Origin: Rallus limicola
Taxonomy: Eukaryota; Chordata; Aves; Gruiformes; Rallidae
Assembly (NCBI GenBank): GCA_022605955.1
Contig: JAKCOZ010000007.1
Location: 30,225,491 to 30,289,490, forward strand
Direction of reading: 5' to 3'
Length of the DNA stretch: 64,000 nt
This document shows positions 36,676 to 49,327 of the stretch, piece by piece. Both the position numbers and the translations under genes were made by a program. The notes below the pieces were generated by a model. That model worked only from the letters and a program-made list of their open reading frames with translations, made no database searches and was not told where the DNA came from. Each line of letters begins with the position of its first letter. The stretch's first letter is position 1.

Positions 36676-38804
36676 AATGTTATTACGTGACTTATTATTT
36701 TGTAAAAATATATACTAGTTTTTTAGATATATTTGCTAGTTTTAAAGTTATATAGTTTTATGTTGTATAATTTCTGATTTTAATTTTTTTTAATCAGAGG
36801 CCTATGAGATGAGTTTGGAATCCTATTAAAAACTCAGGTCCTTTGTAAAATAAAAAAGAAGTGTGTAATGAATGAAGTATGTACTGAAGCCTTGCTCAGG
36901 CAAGCCATCCATTCCAGACTGCGGCTACAGACCAAGATAGAGCGACAGAATTACATGCTTATGTTTGTAATTTTGTAAGCGAACTGGTTTACCCTGCTAT
37001 GTGCTCTATCACATTCTGCTGGTGCCCAGTTTCTAGCCCACTGATGGGACCGTGAGCCAGTTTAACACTGGTGTAAAGATGAACAAAAAATGCGTCCCTC
37101 TAGAGAGAAAGTCCTGTTTACGCAAGACCTGGATACTTGCCTACTCCCACACCACCCACTCCACAGCCAATTAGACATTTGCTAGAGATATTTGCAGAGC
37201 TGAACACACAGCTGCAGTTTATTCTGTTTTATCCAGTAACCTCAGTTATGTCGAAAAGGACGTTGCATGATTTTTTAACCTTCTGGAGACATGGGTTTGA
37301 ATTGTTAAGTTCCAGCTTTCATTTATTCATTCTAACAAGATTGCATGAAAAAAAAATAGAAGTCTAATTGGAAACAATAGCTTTAAGGACTTCAGATTTT
37401 CATTTCTTTTCCTCACTCCAGCATGACAATGTAAAGCTTAGCAGAGTGGGAGCAAACGCTTCAGTGGTGCCTGTGTTTGCTCTTATTTTTGAGGTTGGTC
37501 TTGTGTCTTCAGCTCTTTGGTGGCAGCGTGTCCAGTAACTGTGGCCTGGGCTCTTTGCTGAGCCTGCGGATTCCTCTGCTCTAAGGCTATGGGTTACCTA
37601 CTAAAATAGAAGAGTCCCCATATCAGCATAAGTGCAGGCTGTGCACGTAAGGGTGTAAAAGAAGAAGTTGTGCAGGTGGCCTCTCCTCCACCATTGTTCT
37701 CTTGCCTCAGATTTCTCCGTGCTTGTTACCTCTACGCTCACATCCATCTTGCCATTGATTTCATGCGGACTTTTAGTTATCTGAAAACTGAAGCTGCAGT
37801 TTACTGATCTGAATGGAAGCTCCTGCCAGAAAGGTTGATCCTATCTTCACCTCCTTTTCATCTTCCTCTTTCCTTTTGTCTCCAATCAGATATATTTCTA
37901 TTGCCTCCTTCCTCCGGTCAGGCACATCAGGGAACTTTTTTTGCCTGGAGACAAGTCCTTTCATGTATTTATTTTTTCTGGCACAAGATTAAAAGGAAGT
38001 GGTGCCTGGTCTTGGCGCACTGCTCCCCAGAGCCAGCAAAAGGGACAGGAGCACCTCTGATGAGCGCAGGCACCACATCCTGCTATGAACCCTCCTCCCC
38101 TTTGAAAGAGGGTTGATAATCAGATACACAGCATCTCTGGCAATTCAGGGCGAGGGTATCCCTTTCCCTTGGCAGAAAGGTTGTGGGGTCCCAGATCAGG
38201 TCTCTGATCCACCTTTTAATAAACATTCCCTCCCTCCCTCCCCTCCACGTTTCATTTGAAAGTAAGATTAGTTCTTTAATCCCTAAGGAGAGGGGAACCT
38301 CTGTCTCTGGTGTTGTCACTTAGTGTTTTGTGTACCAATCCGTGATGTGGTGTGCGAGGCGATGATGTGGCAATTACCCCAGGAGATTTATTGAAGAGAG
38401 GTAACCACCAGCAGGGCAGACCTGCATGGTCACCCACCTGCAAATACCTTCTCATCAAATGGTAACTGCAGCAAGAAGCAGTAGTACCACGTCTTTTTTG
38501 TTCCTCTGTGGCAAAGTAACAGCCTTAGATGGAAGAGTTTGCTTTCACCCATTCCTCAACTCCTTCATATTTCATATTTAAATTCAATTTTTAAAATTAT
38601 GCCTTGGTTTTCATGCTTGCTTGGGAGCACAGTGGTGCTCAGGAGGCCAGAATGGGAGCAGTGGTTCCCAGCATCCCCAGAGGAGCCGGAGGAATGTGAG
38701 GGAGTGGAAATCACATTGGAAGCGGAACTCTTCCTTTAAAATGTTGGATGCTTGGCTGTCCCCTTCCTCCTTGCTGAAGGCTGCAAAGCTGTGTTTCAGA
38801 TGTT

Positions 38805-38887
38805 CACAGATTCTCAGAATTGTAGGGGTTGGAAGGGACCTCCAGAGATCATCATGTCCAACCCCCCTGCCAAAGCAGGTTCCCTAC
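38805..38887 (-). mobile_element. Short CR1 3' tail fragment, reverse
   Basis: TTCTCAGAATTGTAGGGGTTGG, then AAGGGACCTCCAGAGATCAT and CCCCCCTGCCAAAGCAGGTTC, is the reverse complement of the CR1 3' UTR. Compare 5030-5090 read on the other strand. The copy is severely 5' truncated, as is usual for CR1. Confidence 0.85.
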
Positions 38888-39126
38888 AACTGTTGCGTTC
38901 TTGTAGCACCTCAGCCTTCTCCAAATTTTGCTGGCGTCTGTCAGCAAGACAAGGAAAGCCAAAGCAGCTACAGCTTCTTTTTAAACAAGCAATGGTAAAG
39001 ACCATCTTTTTAATTGCTTTGCTTTTTCCTTTCCAGTTTCAGCAGTTCAGTAACGTTCACAGGTGAGAGCTGTAGACATGCTGCAAACATCAACCAGTAA
39101 ATTCTCTAAGAACTGGCCCAGAGTTT

Positions 39127-39172
39127 TTGTTTTGTTTCAGTTTTGTTGTTTGGGTTTTGGTTTTGTTTTTTA
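39127..39172. repeat. GTTTT-rich low-complexity tract
   Basis: Repeated GTTTTG-like units (TTTTGTTTTGTTTCAGTTTT...) in intron 8. Confidence 0.85.
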
Positions 39173-41070
39173 AGTATCTATGAAGTGGAAGAGCTTATTT
39201 GTTGGGTATCCTGCTTAAGGCACCTCCAGGTGACTGACAAACACAAAATGTTAATCCTTCAGCCCCGATTCGTGTGAGTGTCTGTAAGGATGGGTTCTTA
39301 CTGACAGCATGGCCTGATGTTTAGTAGAAATCAGAATCTCGCAGGTCTTCTGCGCAGATTACACATAGAAAACAGACAATTTTGCTGACCACAAGTGAAG
39401 AATCTGTCCTCTGGAAGATCACAGTGAGTTTCAGAATACCATAATGAAACAATTATAAGCTTGAGCTGCTCAAACTGTCCAGCTGATCCTTGTCCCTGTA
39501 GGATTAGTAGGACATGGAAAAAACCATTTATTTATAATTATTGAGGGTATCTCTGTAACAGAAATGTTTCTCTAATGGATGCATTTTAATTTTCATTAGC
39601 AGGAAGAACCATTAACATTGGTCTCTTGGTTTAGGGTTTTTTTGGGGGGGTGTTCATTTTTTGAAAGAATTATATTGTCAATTCTGGTATCAATTTTATT
39701 CTGTAAAACTGTCAAAAGACACTTTTCCTTAGACAGCTTTGAAAGAAGTTATACTTAGCACCTTTTATTTTAGTTCTTAGGATAATTGCTGAAGAACTTT
39801 CCAGGGTTCAAATTAACTCCTACATTTGCCTGAATTCTTCATTTTTATTTGATGTTAATGAGGTTTTTTTAAAGAAGACCAAAAGGAAACCAATACATTT
39901 TTCCACGTATCTGCTTGTCTTAAAGTAAAAGTTATCTGTGTGACTTTGGTGTCATATTAGTTGGTAAGAAGAAATAATTGGTGAGGGAGGGTATCATAAA
40001 CTATCCGATACTGGTATTTAAATTGGTGTGCCTCCAAATGATGAACTGAGCGAAGGGTTAAATCCAGTTTGTTTCTTGGTGGAGCACCAAGCCACCCCTG
40101 CTTTGTGCACAGCTTTCCCAACAACTGCATGTTTCTCTGCAATGTGCTAATAACTTTTGAAGTACTTTGGTTTAACAAGGATCTGCTCTGCAGCAGGACA
40201 CAGCCCTGGTTTGTGCTGTCAGCAGCTAGAAATCTGTTTCAGATCTGTGCAGAGTCCAGGGGTGAAGTTCTGGCTGCTTCAGAGTGAAGGATTAGTGCAA
40301 GGCTGGATTTCACACTCTCTCTCCAGTGGTTTTTAAGATTTTCCTTCATGCAGTTGCCACTTATACAGTGAAGGTCATACCTCCAATGCAAAAGCATTGG
40401 TCAGCATCTCTTTATGCTGTTAACACCTGATGCCAGAGCAGCTCTCAGTGTCAAACAGGTGATGCAAACCATGATGTCTGGTTACCCTTAGTGGTGATGG
40501 AGAAGAAAACTCCTGGCCTGTTGGTACCGGCTTTGTGCATTGCAGACTTAGACCCTGAATGGCCCCATCACTGACCAGATAATTGGGTAAAGCATCAGCA
40601 CTCCTAAAAAACAGTATTTTTGCCACTATCTCTAATGTGTCATTGCACAATGTAGCTTCGAACTCAGGAATTTCAAGCCTATGTTGTATTTGTTAACGTC
40701 AATTTCTTTGGTGTCTTTTAAACCATTACTTGCAGGGTGGAATCCAGATAGTGATCAGACACCTGACAGGTGACTGAAGCCTACAGAGCAAACAGTATCT
40801 GAATATCTGAGGATCTATACTCTGGTGATATTCCTGTAGTGTTCATAAATGTTAAGGTCATCCTGAAGCAGAACACTAAGTAAGAATTGCTGACAGGTTT
40901 GTGAGCTTTTTAGTCAGTTATTGGCTTCATGGTAGTTGTGCAATTCCACCCCATGCCTGCACCCAGTCTCTAACATCCTTCAGTCACCCTCACCATCCAG
41001 CCCCACTGCAGACAGCCCCCTGTGAGGGGGGCTTTGGTCTGGCTGGTGGGCAATTCTGGAAGGCAAGTCA

Positions 41071-41532
41071 GTGACAGGGATGTCCTGGAAGGAGTCCAAC
41101 AGAGGGCCACAAAGATGATTAAGGGCCTGGAGCATCTCCCCTGTGAGGAAAGGCTGAATGAACTGGGGTTGTTCAGCCTTGAGAAAAGAAGACAGAGGAG
41201 GGATCTGATCAGTTTTTATATATATCTGAAGTGTGAGACACAGGGGGAAATGCCCAGCCTCTTTTCAGTGGTCTGTGGGGACAGGACAAGGGGCAATGGC
41301 TGCAAGTTGGAGCACAGGAAGTTCCATACCAACATGGGAAGAACTTTTTCACAGTGAGGGTGACAGAGCCCTGGGACAGGCTGCCCAGGGGGGGTTGTGG
41401 AGTCTCCTTCTCTGGAGATATTCAAGACTCGCCTGGACGCCGACCAGTGCAACCTATCCTAGGGAGTCCTGAGTTGGACTTGATGATCTCTGGGGGTCCC
41501 TTCCAACCCTACAATTCTGTGAATTCTGTGAT
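41071..41532 (+). mobile_element. CR1 3'-end fragment (intron 8)
   Basis: This contains the C-terminal ORF2 segment [55 protein letters not shown], then the 3' UTR and tail repeats near 41510-41532. It is the same subfamily as the long copy at 2.2-5.1 kb, judged by the shared [20 protein letters not shown]. Frame breaks occur near 41357. Confidence 0.92.
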
Positions 41533-44500
41533 CTCTGTGGGGATGGACATCACCAGAGCAGCCAAAGCCTGACATGGAGGGAAGAGTGCAATAACTGGTG
41601 AGGATTAGGAAGAGTTTTACAGCTCCAGGTACAGCAGAGTCACGATTTTGGCCATTAAATGTTATGGCAGCTAGTCTTAATTCCTCTCCTCACAATCTTC
41701 AGTTTGCTAAATCCTTTAAGTGATAGGTTCCCAGATCTTTCATCTTCAAATGTAAGTCCTGAGTTGAAGTTTTCTTTTCCTGGGAACACCTGGATTTGGT
41801 TAAAGCTTCTCTACAGGCCAGTGAAAACCTGCAGAAAGACAGAGGTGCCCTTTCTGCTGTCCCTACCTCTGTGGGCTGTCGTATGCCAGGGTGGGAAACT
41901 GAACATTTTAGCAGTAAATGTTGATTACTGTAACACTTAAATATTTTATTTTAATTAAGGGAGTCTTTTCAAGTCAGTGTTCCTTTATTTAACTGTTATT
42001 AGTTCTGTGGTTTTTAGATCACCACCCAACAAAATGGTCAGAATTTATTCTGGACTTTTTGGAGTCTGAGGGATAAAAATGGATGCTTATCTCCTGTCAA
42101 GTTCCTTGGAGAGCTATAAGGAAATGAGCAATAAAAAGCTCTTTGAGGCTCTTTTAACTTTAGTTTATTGTCTCTTAGTGTTACTGATGTGTGGAAACCA
42201 ACAGAGACATTTTACATGTTTATAGTTACAAAGTCCTTAACAGTTGTAGCTATGAGCTGAGCACTTACAGCTCTTTGAAACATGTTTTTATAAATGTAGC
42301 ATTAAATCATCATGATTTTGTAAACCAGTCTCCTTAAGAAAATTCCTAAGATAATAGTATGTGGGGTGATATACTCAGTCAGGGCTGGTTTGTGGGCACT
42401 CACTTGCTCTTGCTCATTTAGTAACTCCACTCAGAGAGCAACGCATGATGTTGGCTTTTTTGGGGCAAGATTGATGATGGCCAAAATGCATGAAGCAGCA
42501 CTTCATTTCATGTCCCTTTGCTGGATGCAGCACTGGATGGAAAACTGGGGGAGAGAAGAAAACTGACTGGTGAGTCAGGGGCCCTCAGCATATTGAAGGG
42601 CTCAGGTTTGTGCAGACCTCTCTCCCCCCATCAGGACTGGAGGATGCTGCAAGACTCCATGTTTCTCTATCCCTGAAGGATCTGGATCTATAATTTGCGG
42701 AGATTCAGCCCCTGGGGCACTGGCCAAGTGATGGCCATGGAGAGAGCTTTATGCCCCCAAAGTGACTGGCTCTTTTTCAGCATTTCCTGTTCCTCATGGT
42801 TCTTTTCATGCAATTTTGGGCAGAGGTACTCTCTTCTGTGCCTTGTCCATGCTCTCTACAATTTTATCCTTGTCTGGCTTGGGTGGAATTTTTGCATCTA
42901 AACCTTCCCACTGTAGATGGTGAAACTATTGAGCCATTTGGATCAAGTGCAAAGGAAGGAGCAAAGGGGGCGGTTCTCAGGCCATTCTCATTGCTCATTA
43001 ATAGTATTGCCAAGGGCATACATTAAAACAAACACATGGAGAACACCGACATGTAGACTCTTGTCTATTGCATAAGAAACTCTTTGGCATCCAAATTGCT
43101 GTTCACTTCTGAGGTGGCTGTGCCATCCACATTTCCACAACTGCAGCCCTTATGCAAGTAGCTGGCTGGTCTGGAAAGTCTGTTCCTCTGCCAGGGTTGT
43201 TCCCTGGAGGCCTTTGAATGCCCCTGACATGATCCAGCATGTAGATTTATCCATCACATGCTTGCATGCCTGTCCATGGTCAAACACAAGTCTCATGTAT
43301 TGGGATTCCAGTAACTCGAGAAGTCTGAGAATACACAGCAGTAAAGCAAACGTCAGCCATTCAACTTCCAGAAATTGCATTAAGCCAGAAGAGACAATGT
43401 TATTTCTACAGGTCTGTTTTAAATCAACCCAAATATTCTTCTGGAGCCAGAGCTATAATTCAGTAAAACTTGATACAATCTTGGAAAGCCGTAGAAAGCG
43501 TTAGGAAATACTGCTGGGAGCTGAAAGACCTATAGATACTGCAAAAATCTGCATTTTAAACTAAATAGGTATGCCTCTTAAATACTAATCAGGCACACTG
43601 CAGAGGATGACAGGCAACTTTTTCAACCAAAATCCCTAAAATTGGTAAGGCTTTTTCTGTATGCAAAAACTGAACTGTTTTCCCAATGCTGCATTCAGCC
43701 AAAACACAGTATAGGAAAGATACATCCATACCAGCATGGAAACTGGCTAAGCAATATTGCTGATTGCCATACTTCAATGGTCATTTAGGCTACCAGCAAG
43801 GCTGACTTCCAGGATCTCTAGCTGAAGGGGTAAGGTGCAAGAGAGAGGTCTGCCCTCCCTTCCAGGGGCTGCTGCATAGGGCACTACACCACTGGCTCTG
43901 TGCAGAGGCTTTACAGATCAAAGATTAAAATCATTGGAGGCGTTTTTGATGAAATGTTACATTTTTGGATCAACTCTGCTTCCTGTATAGTTTTCCTTAA
44001 ATGTAACATTGATAGCTACATTCTGTACATTTTGCACAAATAAAAATTGAGTTTCACTACACATTTTACTTGGGAGGGAAGAAGGGAAGGTAGCTGATGC
44101 ACAGAAGGTAAATAACTTGGCTTGCAAGAAAAATCTGTTGTAGAGCTAGCTTTGGAAGACATCAGAGCTGCTTCCTACCTCTCCTGTGTACCTTCCTGGT
44201 TTTGTTTCTGCCTAAATAGGAAAGGTAAAAATACAAAGTAAAGCATGAAAATTTCTAGTGATACTCGCTTCATAGTTTCCTTCTCAAAGACTCAAGATCA
44301 GTAAGATAACCTTCTAGTGAGTGTATTTTTTTCATTTAAACATCAGGATGATATTACTGTTACCTTAGGCTCCATATTTTTATCATTAAAACACAGAACT
44401 AGATTTGGACCTTTTTATCAAATACTGTAATATTATGATTAGATACAGAGAAGGCTTAATGTTTTTGAGGAATCAGTACTGTTCTTTCTTTTTCTCCTCA

Positions 44501-45223
44501 CTTTTTACATTTTTTACAAGGTTGAGGTGAATTTTTCTCTGACTCTTAACATGTGCAGTGGAATTGGTCAAAATATTTCTATCAAAACTTTTTGGACAGA
44601 AATGGCCTCTTATGATGCAAGGCTTTCCATGTTTCTATTTTTTATGGCTTTTAAAACCTAAATATTAGCATATTTGAAGTGAATTAATGAGCCATACCTG
44701 AAGAAAACCAAAAGCAGTTCACATAAAATATAAAAAGAACTAAATCTCTACAGGAATATCTTCTGAAAATGGCAGTAGCATTTTAATCTCACCTAGTACT
44801 GATTTCATATTTCATGGTACTATTTCCTAGAATTTGGACCTTTTGCATTCAGTTTGTACTGGTGGAGGTTCTGGCACCAAATCTAGTGAAGTCACCATCC
44901 AGACCTTGCCCTGAGCCTGGGCATAAAATGTGTATTTGTACCGTGACTACCAAGAGTTGTCTAAAACATTTTCTATGAAAGTGTTTAAGATAAAGTAAGG
45001 ATAACAGACTCTTTGCAATGGCCAGAGAGTTCTTGTTGTGTGTTAATTGCAAAGCAGAACTGATATCAGAAAATACAATTATTACAAAGAAAATGGTTAA
45101 TGTAGGACACGGTATGAAGAGTTCTGGAGGTTCTACATGCCCAGGAGTTAATAGCACATCTGTGTAAATAACCTTACAAAATACGTCTAATACCTAAATT
45201 TTGTTTCATGCTTTTCTCTTCAG

Positions 45224-45352
45224 GTTTGCCAGTTCGTCGTGTCTGTCAACGGCCTCAACGTTCTCCATGTGGATTACAGGACAGTGAGCAACCTTATCCT
45301 GACTGGCCCTCGAACAATTGTGATGGAAGTGATGGAAGAAATAGAGTCCTGA
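45224..45352 (+). CDS. DEPTOR: DEPTOR exon 9, coding part (C-terminal half of PDZ domain, stop)
   Basis: Acceptor CTTTTCTCTTCAG ends at 45223. The frame opens with VCQFVVSVNGLNVLHVDYRT and ends VMEVMEEIES followed by TGA at 45350-45352. This gives 42 codons, completing the PDZ domain (beta-C to beta-F: FVVSVNGLNV, then the helix VDYRTVSNLI and the last strand TIVMEVM). The C-terminus differs from the human ending as I recall it (EELEC there, EEIES here). With the five preceding exons the window codes for 267 residues, which matches the human C-terminal part in length. A different, longer ATG frame over the same bases (45208-45450) is a shadow. Confidence 0.96.
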   Translation, partial: VCQFVVSVNGLNVLHVDYRTVSNLILTGPRTIVMEVMEEIES

Positions 45353-46405
45353 GGAAAAAAGAAACCTTAGTGGATGTTTTTGTGAGAGAAATAGTGAAGG
45401 CCATGGAGCAGCATGACACAAGGAGGCAGAACGTTGCTGTGTCTAAATAGATGATTTTGCTTTTAGGGGAGGGGGGCTCTCTCTCATTTAACAATAATAG
45501 CACTGGTGATTATGCTAAGAAGTGAACAATAGATACCAGCATATTTTCACTGAGGACTTTCCTTTGCCCGACAGAGACAAGGTGAAGGCCTTTTGGTTGT
45601 CTGTTCAGCCATGTCTGCATTGGTCAGAATGGTTTCCCACCTAAGAGGCCGTGCAGACTTCCTCACAGTCCACCACTGGATCAAAGCACTTCAGGAAACG
45701 AAAGAACCAAACACTGTGGGGTCAGGATGTCACAGATGGTTTGCATGACGTATTTATGCTGGTAAACATCCTCCTGGTGTCCAGCTTTGTCCCAGGAGCC
45801 TGTGTTGCTGCAGTTGCTCTCTCCCTGGGCCGTGGGACAGCTGATTAAATGCTGGCTTGATCGCAGTCAAACACAAATGAACTGCAAATGCATGAAAAAA
45901 GGTGTTTGTTCTCTGCAGAGGAAACTCTGATATGAATGTTTGGGCCTGGCTGATTACACAGATTAGTCTAGAAAGAATAATCAAATGGAAAAATGTGCGG
46001 TACTTTTACAAAATCTGCCTTTGAAAATTGGACTTTTTGTTTCGATGCCTACATACTGGTTTAGATGCTCAAGTATGAAATGTTGATTTTGGTTTTTTTC
46101 CATATCTGTAACATGAAAGGTGCCTCAGCCTTGCTGTTCATCACTTTGGAGAAATTTTGGACACTTTAATTCCTAGAAGCAGCATAAGATGTGGTGGGTT
46201 GAAGTGGGAAACTCATGGCATTAGCATTGGCGATGATACATCCAGATGCTCCAGTAGAGAAATTACACTTCAAATTGAAGCAATGTACTTGAATGTACAT
46301 TAAGCTTGTTAGCACTTTCCAATCATCAAATGTTTTGCAAACTAGACTTGCCACATGACTTGCATTTGACACTATTACTAATAAAACATTGCATTTGACC
46401 GCCTC
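45353..46405 (+). other. DEPTOR: Probable DEPTOR 3' UTR
   Basis: This is non-coding sequence directly after the DEPTOR stop codon. It contains an ATTAAA variant signal at 45844-45849 and a canonical AATAAA at 46380-46385. A T-rich stretch suitable as a downstream element follows the AATAAA from about 46405. A length of about 1 kb is similar to what I recall for the mammalian transcript. The exact end is an inference; no transcript evidence is available here. Confidence 0.6.
46380..46385 (+). promoter_or_regulatory. Candidate main polyadenylation signal of DEPTOR
   Basis: This is the first canonical AATAAA downstream of the DEPTOR stop codon, about 1.03 kb beyond it. It is followed within 20-60 bases by a T/GT-rich stretch (TCTTGATCTTTTTC, TGTCTTTGTTG). 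An ATTAAA at 45844 is a possible earlier site, giving a UTR of about 0.5 kb. Confidence 0.5.
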
Positions 46406-48574
46406 TTGATCTTTTTCAAACAGTAGGATGTCTTTGTTGATGAACTAATGAAACAATTTTTTTTTTTTAAATGTATATACGAATGCCATATTCTGCAGAC
46501 TTAGGTTACTCCTCAACTCTATTGCAAGTGGACTGCATGGGCTTTCTTGATCTTTGAACTGACTAAAAACATGCTTGTCCACAAAATTATAACTATAAAT
46601 TTTAGACTTTTTCCATTGTTTAAATTTTACAATTAAAGCTTGACTTTCTACATGAGCGTACCACAAATCCTTCAGACATGGGGTGGGGAAAGTATTTTTT
46701 CCTCAAATAATTTTGAAATATGTTTTATATTAAAAATTGTTCTCACCAAATACATTGCTCTTGCGGTATGTTTTTCACTCCCTCAAATACTTTCACATCA
46801 GAGATAACAACATGTCATCAAAAATCACCTACACCTGCAGCTTTGTAGGTAGAAGTTTCTGATATGGGATATCTGCGGTTGATTTTTCACCATGAGAACT
46901 TTTCATATTCCACTAGCATGCAGCAGCACAGGAAGGTATAAAACTGTAACCACTGACTTAATATTAACCAGGCACAAAAGTGTTTTGAGGATTCTTTCAA
47001 ATTGTCATTAAGTATGACAGCTGTTTATCCTGATTGTACCCCCAGAAATTTCGGTACGCATGTATAACCCGTAACAGATTATATCCCACAGTTCACCTAA
47101 AATAAATAGTTGGGCACATAATGTTCTGTGAGACTGTAGCAACTGTTGATGGTATCCACGAAGAACAGTTGGAAAAAAACCTGTTGTCCCAGAAATGTGT
47201 CAGTATGCCACAAGTTTTTGACACTGTGAATCCAGCAGTTCTTCCCCAAATGCTTCTTTCCTTCTCTTTTTTATTTTTTATTTTCCTGAGCTGTTTTGGT
47301 GGCCTGGTTGGTATATACTTGGTACAGCTTTAAAATATAAATTCTACATTAGGCTAGGTTAAATATTAAAAAGTGAAGGGTTTTCTTAGCAAAATGCTAA
47401 TGATTGTTTCTAATGCCATTGTGGATTCTTCTGTCTTACATCTCTTGCCTTAGTTAATATTCTGCTACAAGTTCCCCGTAGCTTACAGATAATTAAGAAA
47501 CTGGGTCAGAATTTAGCTTAATAATGCATTACAGAATGCACTTTAGACTTGAGCAAAAATAGTGGGAATGGGGGCAGGGAGAAATCTGTGCATATCATTA
47601 TGCTACAGATTGGAGATGGCATTTTCATTTGCAAGATACATTAGTCTCTATCACAATTTGAGCACCGTTACTTGCCTGCTGTTTCATGGGGATTTCCATT
47701 CTGTGTTTTCAGCTTGATTGACAATCCTGAATTTAATTAATTCTTTCCCTTTTCAATGTGACAAAATTAAAATTATCTCTGCAGTGAAATTTTGTATTTT
47801 GGGAAAAAGGATGCAAAGTTAACAATTAAGCTATGAAATGTATCTTTTCCAATTAAATTGCATTTTGCCTGCACATGGCAATACCTACCCTCCAACACAT
47901 CCCATAGGAGTCAGGTTCAAACTCTCATCCACTCCAGAGGGCACAGAATTTTGAGTATAATAGAGTATGTTGCTTCCTGATAAGTACCAGGGGAAATGCA
48001 AGATTATTCACAGAATGGAGGCATTTCAAGAGGTGCATGAATATCACAGCGTGGACTGGAGTAAGAAACAAGAAAGTAGAAAAAACCCCACAACTTGACA
48101 TCAGCAATAGTATCTTGATAGAAAGAAAAGTGACTTTGTAAGACTCACTCTGTTGTGTGATCGTATTTTTGGTTACTATAGATCTTGTTAGATCCTCTAA
48201 TAAATCTTTATGCCTTAATAATGCACATTAGTGCCACTCCTTTGCACGTGTACATTTGTAAGTTATTTATAGAACTTCTTCAAGCAATGTAATAGTTATT
48301 TAAATTCAAGTAGCACTTAATTGGAGCATTAATTCAGTGCAATATTTCTCCTATTTTTCTTCTGTTATATTTCCTACAAGATACAATATTTAGATTACCA
48401 AGATCAAATACCATATGTATACTATTGAAGACAACTGCTTCCACAGCTAGTCCTATGGAAGGGATTTCAGTCATGAAATAATGCAATAATCCACTTCAGG
48501 TGTATCAGAATTTCAATGACTGCATGTTAGTTCTCTGTAGAAGCTGAAAATAGAATTGTCAGCATTGACAATTG
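46406..48574. other. Intergenic sequence downstream of DEPTOR
   Basis: AT-rich unique sequence with poly(T) at 46459-46468 and further AATAAA matches (for example 47101-47106). No exon or repeat family recognised. Confidence 0.6.
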
Positions 48575-49327
48575 CCGGCGCTTTGGTCATAACAACCCCA
48601 GGCAAGGCTACAGGCTTGGGCAGGAAAGCTGCACAGAGGAAAAGGATCTGGAGGTGTTGGTTGACACTCGCCTGAACATGAGTCAGCAGTGTGCCCAGGT
48701 GGCTAAGAAGGCCAATGGCATCTTGGCTTGTATCACGAATAGCATAGTCAGCAGGACCAGGGAGGTGATCATCATCCCCCTCAGCTCTGGTGAGGCCGCA
48801 TCTCCAGTGCTGTGTTCAGTTCTGGGCCCCTCACTACAAGAAAGACATTGAGGCCCTGGAGAGTGTCCAGAGAAGGGCAACAAAGCTGGTGAAGGGGCTG
48901 GAACACAAGTCTTATGAGGTGTGGCTGAGGGAACTGGGACTGTTTAGCCTGGAGAAGAGAAGGCTCAGGGGAGACCTTACTGCTCTCTACAGCTATCTCA
49001 AGGGAGGTTGTGATGAGCTTGGGGTCAGCCTCTTCTCACAGATAAGTAGTGATAGGACAAGAGGGAATGGCTACAAGTTGCACCAGGGGAGGTTCATTTT
49101 AGACATTAGGAGAAATTTCTTCTCAGAAGGAGTGATCAGGCATTGGAATGGGTTGCCCAGGGACATGGGCAAACTCATCCCTCAGGGTGTTTAAGGAGAG
49201 GTTGGATGAGGTACTTAGGGACATGGTTTAGTAAATAATATTGTGGTAGGGGGATGGTTGGACTAGATGGTTGGACTAGATGATCTTGGAGGTCTTTTTC
49301 AACATTAATTATTCTATGATTCTGTGA
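48575..49327 (+). mobile_element. CR1 3'-end copy
   Basis: Starts within ORF2 (ACAACCCCAGGCAAGGCTAC), continues through [40 protein letters not shown] and [16 protein letters not shown], and ends with the tail ATTCTATGATTCTGTGA. Compared with the sister copy at 50.4 kb it lacks five bases near 48780 (CCCCCTCAGCTC against CCCCCTTTACTCAGCTC), which shifts the frame. A 13-bp unit is duplicated in the tail at 49254-49279. Confidence 0.94.

Larger units (their letters stand above)
26517..45223 (+). other. DEPTOR intron 8 (18.7 kb), splits the PDZ domain
   Basis: Donor GTGGGT at 26517 and acceptor CTTCAG ending at 45223. It holds two CR1 3'-end fragments (38805-38887 minus; 41071-41532 plus), T-rich low complexity at 27607-27667, GTTTT-rich low complexity at 39127-39172, a CCCT-rich run at 38228-38246 and a perfect 20-bp palindrome at 36656-36675. 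The longest non-repeat open frame (35360-35857, 165 codons) has no recognisable domain. I see no exon or RNA gene. Confidence 0.85.

Noticed and set aside
45208..45450. 80-codon frame over the last DEPTOR exon
   Set aside because: Wrong frame; the PDZ-encoding frame ends at 45352 and matches the known protein.
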